Assembly (NCBI GenBank): GCA_036924285.1 | Contig: JAYKYS010000005.1 | Coordinates: 5,332,001-5,396,000 of the forward strand | DNA length: 64,000 nt | From: Asterella californica | Lineage: Eukaryota > Streptophyta > Marchantiopsida > Marchantiales > Aytoniaceae | Direction: 5' to 3' | Shown: positions 21,990 through 31,781 of the stretch, in pieces | Position numbering within the stretch: the first letter of the stretch is position 1 | Layout of the letters: the number at the start of each line of letters is the position of its first letter | Program-made: the position numbers and the translations under genes | The notes under the pieces: generated by a model | Database searches by the model: none | The model's input: only the letters and a program-made list of their open reading frames with translations | What the model was told of the DNA's origin: nothing

Positions 21990-24900
21990 CTAACGTCCTT
22001 GTTGTCCGTGTCGTCGTTTGAAGCGGTCAAATATTTCACTCGCATGTGCGAGATCTTCCTCTGACACCCAAGTTGCTTCCTTCAAATGATAACCACGCCA
22101 TTTGACCAAGTACTCCATCCGGTTTGATTTACGCCGAGATCACAAAATGGACTCCACCTCATATTCTGCTTCGCCTTGCACGACATCAGGTTGAGGCCGG
22201 AGTACCTGTTTCCGCTCTGATCGCAACTCGTCCTTGAAGTATTTATTTAATAAAGAAACATGGAAAGTCGGATGCAACTGCCACTCACAAGGAAGGTCTA
22301 ATGTATAGACATCTTCATGCGGATTCTTGACAATGACAAAAGGTCTCGCGAACTTTGATGAAAACTTCACCAATATTTCCTACGGAAGTGTGAAGTTTTT
22401 CGTACTTAACCATACTTCTTCGTCCACTTGAAACTTGCCGCCGATGCTTGTTTACCTGCTTCGTGTATCGTTGCTGCGCCTTCTCGAGGTTCTTTTTTAC
22501 TTGCTCCTCGCGCCGCTGCATTGTCACCACCAACTCTTCAGCTGATGTTTGCCGTGTATTGGTCGTGCCGATGTAGAACTCCCTGCAAGAGTCAAGTCAA
22601 GAGGTCCTTCTGGCTCACGTCCGTAAGCCAGCAAGAAAGGCGATTCGCCGGTTGCCGAATGCTTCGTGGAATTGTAGCAATACTCAGCAAGACAGAGCCA
22701 CTCCGCCCAATCACTTTGGTCAGCGTTCACATAATTCCTCAAGTATTGATTCAGAACCGAGTTAACTTGTGCCGTTTGCCCATCTGTTTCTGGATGAAAG
22801 GCGGTACTAAATTTTAACTTAGTCCTCAATTTTTGAAACATGTGTTTCCAAAAGGCACTTGTGAACTTAGAGTCTCTATCTGAAATAATACTCCGAGGTA
22901 ATCCATGTGAACGTCACCAAGTATCTAGAAACAACCAAGAAGTCGTGAACGCTGTTGCAGTGTCCAAAGTCAGAGCAAACTTCGCTAGTTTGCTAAACCG
23001 ATCAACTATCACAAATAATGCATTGTATCCATTTGAGTCAGACAGAGAGGTAATGAAGTCCATGCTAATGCTTTCTCAAGGTCTGGCTGGAATCGGCAGA
23101 GGATGAAGCAACCCTTGTTTCTTCTCATAAGAAACACGGTTCGCTTGACAGGTTACAAATGTTCTCACAAAGTGGGCAACATCGTCTTTCATGTGGGGTC
23201 AATAAAACTTTTTAGCTATCACTGCTAAAGTAGACTTTTCTCCTTTAAGGTCTGATAAGGGCGCATCGTGAGATTCTTTTTACAACTTGGTCCTAAGTTT
23301 TTCTTGTCCCACATAAACCCGACTTTGCTTGAACATGAGTACAAGCAAAGTCGCTCCTCGCTTCACTCCTCGCTTGAGTTGTTCCAGGTACTCCTTCGCT
23401 TGGTCATCGCCCATGTAACCTTCACGTATTCGTCTCTCCAAGTTTCCACGCTCGCAAAATCTGTGTTGACGATGAAAGATATTCCTCCTTGCGACTCAAG
23501 GCGTCAGGAACCACATTGTCTTTTCCCGCTTTGTGGATTAATTCCACGTTCATGAGCGCCAATGTATCATGCCACCGTAGTTGCTTTGGCGTCACTCGAT
23601 CTTGTGTCTCAGTATACACTTGGGTTTTGTGAAGTCTCAAGTAATGCCGTCATTTCCTCAAGCAATGAACCACCGCAAACAGTTCTGTCTCGTGAGTCGG
23701 CCATCGACTCTCCATCCCAGATAACTTCTTGCTTGCGTACGGTACAGGTTTTCCATCTTACACCAACACTCCGTCAATCGCACAGTCGCTCGCGTTCGTG
23801 TGCACCTCGAATGGTTTGTCGAACTCTGACAGCTTCAATACTGGCGCCTTTGACAAAATAGCTTTGATCGTCTAAAACGCATCATCCACCTCCTTGGTCC
23901 AACTTACCTGTGCGTCTTTGTCCGTCCAGTCCGTCAGCAGCTTCGCGATCTTTGAAAACCCTTTCACTTACTTGCAGTAGAACTGCGCCAATCCTAAGAA
24001 TCGTCGCATCCCCTTCACTGTAGTCGGAGACTCCCAAGTCACAATCGCGTCCATCTTCTGCATATCCAGGCCGACTCCTTCTGCACTAATGACATGTCTC
24101 AAGAAGTTAATGCGCTCCAAACCAAACTCACTCTTGTCAATGTTGGCAAACAGCTTATGCTCCCGCAGCTTCGTCAACACCACTCTTAGCTGCTCCGCGT
24201 GTGACTCCACGGTTTTGGAGTAGATCAAGATGTCATCGATGTAAACGATGACAAACTCATCCATCTCCTCGTGAAAAATTGTGTTGATCAATGTAGTGAA
24301 CGTTGAAGGGGCGTTGCAGAGTCCAAATGGCATCACCATGAATTCAAACGATCCGTATCTGGTTCGACAAGCGGTCTTCTCAACATCTGCGTCAGCTATC
24401 CGGATCTGGTAATATCCTGACTTCAAGTCTATCCTGCTGAAATACTTTGCGTCCGCTAGCCTATCAAAGAGGTCGTCTATCCTTGGCAAAGGATAATTAT
24501 TCTTCACAATCACCTTATTGAGTGCACGATAATTTACACAGAGTTGTAACTTCCCATCCTTCTTCTTTGCAAAAAGAACTGGGGCTCCATAAGGTGACTT
24601 GCTGGTTCGAATATATCCTCAGGCTAATAGCTCACCGAGTTGTCTTTTCAACTCAAGGAGTTCCACTTGATTGAGTCGGTAAGGGGCTTTGGAAGGTGGT
24701 TCCGATCCTGGCAAGACTTCAATCTTGTGATCCACCACCCGCCTTGGAGGTAACTCAGCAGGTAACTCATCCGTCAAGACATCCTCAAACTCCTTAATCA
24801 CTTCGTGAAGCACCTTCGGAAGTTTAGTCGCGTCTCATGATGTTTCCTCTTGTCTGTCACCCGCCATCAAATCTACAACCCGCATCAAACACCTGACCTC

Positions 24901-25413
24901 GTCGTTGAAGTCCATCTGTTTGTCCTTGATCAAATTCACCACAAAGTCGTCAATTTTCTGCGCCTTCCGGATCAGCCTCACTCCCAGCTTCCGCCCTTTA
25001 ACTCTAACGTTTAACCTTAAAGGTTTTCGCCTAAGTTCCACTTCAAACTTGTCCAAGAAAGTGTTCCCCAAAACCGCATGGATATCATCCATCTCGCACA
25101 CCGTGAAGTTCTCTTTGAACTCCAACTTCCCACACACAAATTGTACGTCCAAGGCTACTTTAGAAGTTTGGTACGTCTTGCCCTTGGCAAAGCGCACATG
25201 AATAGGCTTGTCTGCCTTGGAGATAGACAAGCCCAACTTCTTCACCAACTTTGGACTTATGAAGGAGTGAGTCGCTCCTGTGTCCACAAGAAAAGTAACA
25301 TCACGGTTAGCAACCTTGGCTTGTAGAAACATCAATCCCGGCGTCTTCTTCGTGGTTCTCAAGGTCACAGTCATCTGGCCCTCCAACAAGTCATTTGCAA
25401 TAAATGCATTCAT
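21990..25413 (-). pseudogene. Chromovirus pol: protease, RT, RNase H, integrase, chromodomain
   Basis: On the minus strand the domains follow in order. Protease has LVDTGATHSF (ORF 25413-24835). The linker and RT (24813-23968) have IDLKSGYYQIRI and the active-site YIDD. RNase H lies at about 23870-23420 (FEVHTNASDCAIDG, DALSRKEEY). Integrase lies at about 23270-22524 (CVTCQANR-like zinc motif written as FVTCQANR here, [24 protein letters not shown]). The chromodomain lies at about 22162-22010 (YLVKWRGYHLKEATW), with the stop at 21992-21990. Much of it is one frame broken by stops. Several of those stops are explained by single C-to-T or G-to-A changes (VLV-stop-DGKP, DDAF-stop-TIKA, RK-stop-RHYL, ESIL-stop-SRRK), the signature of decay at methylated cytosines. 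Confidence 0.9.
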
Positions 25414-25440
25414 GCTACAGTTACTAACTTTAAGTTTCGT

Positions 25441-26512
25441 ACACCCCTTAGCAATATGGCCCGCCTCGTCACAGTTGTAGCAAGTAAACTTAGCGCCATT
25501 GCCCTTCTGAGGTGTTTGCCCCTTAGGTTTTACTCCTGTTTGCTACCGCTTTGCTGCCGGGGCAGAAGAATCCTTCCGATCCTTCTAACCCCCATCCCAC
25601 TGTCGCTTGAAGCCCTTGTTCTTCTTCTGGAACTTGTCCGTGCTGCGTGGTTCAAAAGGTTTCTGTTGCTGGACTTCGTCGTCTCCAATTCGCTCCGCTA
25701 GCTTCAAAAGTTTGGCACATGTCCCCGGTAGCTTCGGCATCTGAAAGAGAGCCTTCTCCGAGCTAAACTTGAGTCCTCCAATGAATATACATATCTTGGT
25801 CTCCTCAGTCCACTTGGAGAATGAGTCCAGCTTGGCACTGAACTCGCGTACATAAGCACTTAGTGTCCCTGTCTGCTTCAGTCTCACCAACTCAACACCA
25901 TCCCGAATCCTTTGATACTCCGGAGTGAATCGTCCTGCGAGCAACTCCTTGAACTCTTTCCAACCAAGCGCCGAGACGGTCAAGGCATGCTCATCCCTGT
26001 ATGCAGTCCACCGGAGAAGCACATGGTCCTTCAGGAACGTAACCGTCGCTCTCATTTTGTCAGACTCCTTAGCCTGTTGCGCCTCAAAGTATAAGTCCAA
26101 CTCAATTTAAGAAATCCTTAACCTTACGAGCTCGTCCTATACATGAAAACGGGGTTGACAAATTCGTCTTACAAAGCTTCCTGGTAGACGAGGAACTTCC
26201 TTGGCATGCCTCAAGCTCAGCGATACGTTTATCCCTGGAGGTCATATCCTCCTGCATGGTCTTCATCATCTTGATGAGTTCCGCATACAAAGCTCCTTGA
26301 CTTCCCGCACCAGAATCGTTGGACACCGTTGGCAAGACTCCGTCTTGTTGCACTGGTGCCGCAGTTGGTATAGGGCTCTCTTGACGTTGAGGCGAAGGTT
26401 GTCGGTTGTCGTCCCCTGACTGTGCCTCGAGGCTAGCTCGAGTCGATCTGCTCCTGTTAGCCGCTCCTCGTTTCTTGATCTTCCTCCTGGAACTCTGTCC
26501 GTCATCGGCCAT
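25441..26512 (-). pseudogene. Chromovirus gag with zinc knuckle
   Basis: The minus-strand frame 26512-26102 begins MADDGQSSRRKIKKRG and includes a short coiled-coil-like stretch (AELIKMMKTMQEDMTS). After a one-base frame break near 26100 the retrotransposon-gag core continues (26100-25585: WTAYRDEHALTV, FTPEYQRIRDGVE, LSAYVREFSAKLDSFS). A CCHC zinc knuckle CYNCDEAGHIAKGC lies at 25482-25441. Gag would form the virus-like particle and bind element RNA. The frameshift and a stop before the knuckle make it non-functional as it stands. Confidence 0.88.
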
Positions 26513-26618
26513 CGCTCCAAGTGTTCACTTAGAAACGTTGATCCGCTTCGTGTCTCGCGTTCCTCCTCAAACGTCCAGCCTTCAGCCGTTATCTCAAGTT
26601 CGCGCTCACCGAAGAATC

Positions 26619-26631
26619 GGCTCTGATATCA
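26619..26631 (-). promoter_or_regulatory. Primer-binding site of the chromovirus (initiator tRNA-Met type)
   Basis: TGATATCAGAGCC on the minus strand starts two bases after the 5' LTR end. It differs by one base from the usual plant initiator-Met PBS start (TGGTATCAGAGC). Confidence 0.85.
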
Positions 26632-26633
26632 CT

Positions 26634-27398
26634 TTTTGTGCACCTACCGCCTTGTTGCGCCAGCGGAAGCTCTAGCTCAGTAGGTCGCAAACTTTACACC
26701 GCTAACCTGCAAATACAATCACAAGTTAGCGTCCATGCACCACTTACCTTATCTCAGTTTGGTCCGGACCTGAGCCGGACCGTCTCCCTAATCATCAAGC
26801 TCAACAGTTCCTAAGTCCCGACCTAGTCCCGCCTAGGTCGGTCCCAAACATGAGCAAGTCACAAGATGACTTGGGGCGGACTTCCCATAAAGTCCAAGGT
26901 CCTAAACGGTGCCTCCAGCACACCTAGCGGCCCAACCGCCCGTGATGTCCGTCTGGGTCTAGGCTACCGAACGGTGGTCTAACCCGCCGACTCGTTCCCT
27001 AGTCTTGCTCCAGCCCTTACAGCGTCCCTAAGTCCAGACGTCCAAGTCTGGACGAGAACGTGCCTTGCAACCGGCCTAGCCATCACCTCATGTCCCCAGA
27101 GTCCGTCGCCAAACCCTGGGTCCGTCTGCGTCTCGGACCCACGTCTCAGACTCATGTTTCGATCCGTTCCCAGACTCGCCCCCTTAGGTCAGCGTTTGTC
27201 CGGGGTCCTCTTGGGGTAGGCCTTTATGTCCTAACCCAAGGTTCCAATCTTGGTTCAGAGAACCACTTATGGTTCATCTGATCTCGACTTCTCGATCAAG
27301 CCGTTAAGTCCTACTCGCAACGTTCACAACCTAACGCAAGTCCGCTAGAGTTCTGTTGTTCGCGTCTGCGTTCGATCTTGAGAATGAGGGTCGCGACA
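26634..27398 (-). repeat. 5' LTR of the chromovirus (765 bp, internally deleted)
   Basis: It aligns with the 3' LTR at both ends but lacks about 350 bp of the centre. The junction lies near 27105-27120, where gtccgtcg is followed by ccaaaccctgg. The diverged LTR at 1-741 has the central segment, so the loss is on this side. It retains the 10-bp piece missing from the 3' LTR. Confidence 0.92.
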
Positions 27399-27403
27399 GA
27401 AAA

Positions 27404-28140
27404 GCTTAAATTTTTGTACAAAACTAAGATACGTGCATGCTACGTACCATTCGGAAATTCTTTTCAAGAGCTTTCCGATGACATAAAAAATACCGGATTT
27501 GGAACAACGGGCAGGATTTTACAACCAGTTAATATTTTTGATACGGCCAAATTGCACACCCCCACTCAGTTTTTTGCACTTTTGGATAGGGTTGGAGGCT
27601 AAGAGTCCAAAACTGTGCGAGCCTCCGTACAATTTTCAGGCTTGACTTGGACTGAAACTTCAAACGACCATAACTATTTCTATGAAAGTCAGTTGGACAC
27701 AATAAAGATACCATGAGAAAGAGCTTGCCAAAAGCTTTCCGACAATATCAAGAACAAGTTATTTGGAACAAGTAGAGAAAATATTACGGAGGTTTGAAGT
27801 TCATCTTGAGTTTTAGTCTCTAACACAAAACTGCACGAACCCTCACGCAATTTCGTTTTGGTGGAGACAAGAGTTGCGGAATTACTTCGAGATGCCGGCA
27901 CTACGTGTAGAGCGGTCCATTGGAAACGTTATGTGTATCACAAAATCAGTTTTTTGCAATGATCGTGCCTAGCACTTCAGGTTTAGGCTTTGGTAAATAG
28001 GTGGGAGCATTTTGGAGTTTGAAGACCATGGACTTCAAACTTCTTTCATGGGAGAGAGTAGAAAACATATTGGATATTGTCGGATTAGGTTTTTGAGAGC
28101 TATAGCATTAGATCATAGTTTTAAGAATTTATGTGAAAGC
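27404..28140. repeat. Palindrome-bearing degenerate repeat array, right part
   Basis: This continues 19700-20139 beyond the chromovirus insertion. Phrases such as ctacgtaccattcgg, aagagctttccgatgacat and gcacgaaccctcacgcaattt repeat. The end (around 28080-28140, ggattaggtttttgag and agttttaagaa) resembles 63010-63080, suggesting that both arrays belong to one older element family. Confidence 0.55.
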
Positions 28141-28224
28141 CACATACTATTGAGCTTGTGTGAAGATCACAGACCATTGAGTCTCACACAACGATCGTTG
28201 TCTTCACAAAATCGTCTTATCCTA

Positions 28225-28320
28225 GGCATTGTATGCACAGATTCGAACCCAATGACACCTTGTGCATGCATTGGATCTCCCAATCTCCCAAGTAACCACT
28301 GACATGTCGTAAGTACAAGC
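28225..28320 (-). repeat. tRNA-related short element (SINE-like)
   Basis: On the minus strand an A-box-like tgtcagtggttac is followed about 55 nt later by a good B-box, gggttcgaatc. The fold and acceptor stem of a real tRNA are absent, so this is a tRNA-derived repeat remnant at best. Confidence 0.4.
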
Positions 28321-29138
28321 CAACTCCTTAAGTTACCTCCTTACGACAGTTCACTGTACATGAGTTTTTCCCATATTAAGACTAAGCATGTCCTTTGCAC
28401 CCTTAGTATAAGGTCAGGATCACAATTACCCAGTCAGCATCCACAAGTTGAGGCCTAGATTGATTTCCTCATTGATCGACTCATCATTAAGAGTCCAAAT
28501 GAAACAAATGAAATATCAATAGGAAGCTTACAAGGAGCTCTACCACTTGTGAGAGTGGAGGTTCAAAAATAGATCAAAAAGTCTTTTTTTTTCCATGAAC
28601 ATCTTTGGGACGATAATGTGTAATCCTGAAGATTGATTTTCAAGCAGAAGTCGATCCACGACATGACACCATTTTGATTCATATCTGGTCTTTCTTTCGA
28701 ACATGTTTCATAACATATGTTAATATTAACCCTTTATTGACTTCCTTAGCTAATACGTGTAAGGGGCTTTCCACGAAACCTCAGTTTAGGATCAATTCTC
28801 TAGAAAAATATATCACAATAATCCCCATCTTCCATTCTAATATACAACTTTTTCTGCCGGACCAAAATAGAATTAGTTCTTGTAAAACTGCTGTGAAAGA
28901 TACTTTGTAAAAGGTGATGTGGATGATAACGACATTACATGGTAATGTGTAGATATCACATTTCAAGACAAAAACTCAATATGATCCCCACTTTACATCG
29001 AGTCCTCTTTAATGGGACAAGACGATAACCATCATTCACAAAGACGACACACCTAGCATGCTGGTTTGGTCCACGGTCTGGGAAGTCCTGGTCGAGGTTA
29101 TAACATTCGACATTATTCCTCCTCCATTAAGCATTAAA
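28321..29138. other. Intergenic stretch without a recognised gene
   Basis: The sequence is AT-rich with short open frames only. No family or repeat relation was recognised here. Confidence 0.5.
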
Positions 29139-29995
29139 GAGGCACCAAAACATACGACGACATGCAAGGGTGTGAGAAATTTGCCATTAAATGGTTATGA
29201 TGCAGTGGTTAAAAGTCGAAAGTAGGAAATCTAGGATGGATGTTCGAATTCCAAAAACATTTTGCTCTCGATCATTCTTTTTAACCATTGCGTGCAACTG
29301 CATGCAACTGTCTTAGGGTGCTCAGTCTGTATACTAACATTCAATTCCAACCGACTTAGAAATTAGTGCAAAATAATCGCACATTTAACTCAAGCGCAGT
29401 GGCTGCGACTGCTGTTTTAAAGTCCTAATCTGTACACTATCAGTCATGTCCAATTGATTTAGAAACTGGTGCAAAATAATCGCCCATTTCACACTAATCA
29501 GTGCCGAGGTGTCGAAACGTACGACGACAGACAAGAGTGATGAATCGAACAGAACAAGAAAGTAAGTAATTTGGTACTTACTGAGTACTTGCTGATTAAC
29601 TTTCCATGGGATGGTTATAATGCAGTGGTTAAATGTCAGAAATAGGACCTCGAATGTTCGAGTCTCAAAACATTTTTGCTGTCGATCATTTTTTAGTCCT
29701 TGTGTGCGACTGCATGCTGCTGTCTTAGGGTGCTCGGTACTCTAACATACGGCCTGCAGCCGCTGTTTGAAAGTCCTCGTTTGTATACTAACAGTCCCAA
29801 GTCCAACCGATTTAAAAATTAATGCAAAATAATCGTGCATTTAACACAGGCACAGTGGCTGGGACTGTCGTTTTAAACTACTTGTCTATATCCTTACAGT
29901 CAAGTGGCTGCTACCGCTGTTTTAAGTCTTTGTTTGTATACTAACTGTCAATTCTGACTAGTTTAAGAGTTAATGCAAAATAATCGCGCAGTGAC
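29139..29995. repeat. Tandemly duplicated block (about 366 bp) with tRNA-like promoter boxes
   Basis: Copy 1 (about 29139-29504) and copy 2 (about 29505-29870) share, in order, acgacgaca, an A-box-like tgatgcagtggttaaa (29199-29214 and 29619-29634), a B-box-like tgttcgaattcc (29241-29252) or tgttcgagtctc (29655-29666), gctgtcttagggtgctc, and repeated segments ending gcaaaataatcg. The last segment recurs four times up to 29990 at roughly 90-200 bp spacing. Box spacing of about 40 nt fits a tRNA-derived SINE. The tail is a small local repeat array. Confidence 0.6.
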
Positions 29996-31386
29996 AACGG
30001 GACGACGATATAGATGATGGACAAAAATTAGTGCCGAGTTCCAGCTGGGGTTGGCTTGTGGGATCAGTGTTGAGTGATGAACCCAACCTCCTGGTACTCA
30101 TGAGTCACGAGCGACGCGTGTACGCGCGAGTACCCAAGAACTCTTCAAAACAGTTTAGACAAAAACCTAAAAAGAATGATAACCATCGTTCGTTATGTTT
30201 TTGCGAAGTGTCGTAATAGTTCTGAGAACCAGCGATTACAGCATCACCTAGAAGAAATCTAGCCGAATCTCTCGAGACAAGTACTTCTTGACCTCGTAAC
30301 AGGATTGGAACTTTTGGTCCCAGTTTCTGTTCCTTAAGTCATTTAGTACTGTTTCTGGGTCATGAGACTGAACAATTTACAAACGGCTAGTAGAGAATTT
30401 TCGTGACTGCGACCAGAAGCAGACAATGATATCTCATTCCACCGAACCCAGAATTTACAACTCTCAGAACCGTCAACGGAATCGCCGCCTCTGCTGTACA
30501 CGAGGCTTCGACACGAGGAAGCAAGTGCACACAGCAGTCGAAGTTCCCACCATACCCACCTCCCAAGCCTATATCTCTCAAATGAGTTACCAGTTACTTC
30601 AAACAAACGGACATTTTATCCCTCCTGGTTTAGTTGCACTTTAGGGGACTCGATTAGATCAGAGTGTGTTCTTCCTGATATCCACAGTTGTCCAGAAACA
30701 GGTTGCACTCTTCGTAACCAACTGCTTGCCTGCAAAACTGGATCTAATTCACAGACTTAACAGATTCCATTCATTCATCTACAACTCGTCTACACCATTC
30801 TAGAACACCAAGAAATGGTTCCCATACACCTATCTGGGAAAAGTTTCGGCAATACAGGAGTAGGTAGTAATCCACAACAATTTGATAAGCATAAGATCCT
30901 GGTTCATTTTCTCCAAGTACATTTGAAGATACGGAATAAACGAGAAAGTTACACCTTAAAGCGAACTCCAAGAAAATCGCTAATCTAGGCCGCCGTGGTG
31001 GTCAATCAGAAGACTCTTTTTGAGATTACAACCTTAAACGGAACATGAGGCAGGCTCCTTTCCCTCTTTTTCCTGCTCAGGACTTAAGCACAGATAAACA
31101 AAGATTTAGAGGTGCAAGATTCCCAAAGGGTACCTTAGTGAGAAAGAGGCTTGAATACTGATCACCTGCCCTGATTTGGTACTTCCCCTGCTTGCAAGGG
31201 GAGTTCGCATCGCTAGATCATGACAAGGACTGCAAGCTACAGCTTAAGTACTACAGGTTCCCTCTGTAACGTGCATAGATATCCTGGTCAAAAAGCTCTC
31301 TGGTAACACGCCAGGGCAGCTTCAGCTCGCTCACCTGAAGCCAGTGACAGATACTCCGACTGAGGTAAAAATGAACCAAGCTGGGC
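29996..31386. other. Intergenic stretch 3' of the TLDc gene
   Basis: No gene is recognised. The last few hundred bases before 31386 are presumably the 3' UTR of the TLDc gene. Confidence 0.5.
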
Positions 31387-31747
31387 CTACTCATTACTTG
31401 CATTTGCTATGCCAACCATATTCAGCATTTGACGCTCCTCTTTGAATCTTTCTAATATAGTACCCTTAAGCTTTTCTCCTCCTCCGCTTTGGTTATCAGC
31501 GTCTGAATCCACAACCACTGCCCAGCATTCAATGACATCAGGTTCAAATTCGGGATCTGACGTAAGTGCCGGGTTATTAAACGTTACTGAAGGACGTGAG
31601 TGCCCTCTGTCAAAACTTGCGGAGAGAAACAACCCAAAGTGATGAATTTGGCCACCGAAACCTATACCATTAGGTAAGCTCTCTGATACGTAGTTTGCAG
31701 CACACTGCACAGGAAGAACCAGTTTGAGTCAGCATCTTAACCGACAG

Positions 31748-31781
<34 letters not shown>

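Larger units (their letters stand above)
20145..27398 (-). mobile_element. Ty3/gypsy chromovirus, complete in layout but inactivated
   Basis: The element reads on the minus strand: 5' LTR (27398-26634), PBS, gag, protease, reverse transcriptase, RNase H, integrase, chromodomain, PPT and 3' LTR (21258-20145). It is flanked by the 5-bp direct duplication GAAAA (20140-20144 and 27399-27403). The LTRs start TGTCGCGAC on the minus strand. Chromoviruses are Ty3/gypsy elements whose integrase ends in a chromodomain that steers insertion toward modified chromatin. All coding regions carry stops or frameshifts. It inserted into an older repeat array whose two halves flank it. Confidence 0.93.

Noticed and set aside
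29190..29255. Possible tRNA gene
   Set aside because: A and B boxes are present, but acceptor-stem pairing and a proper anticodon arm are not, so it was treated as a tRNA-derived repeat.
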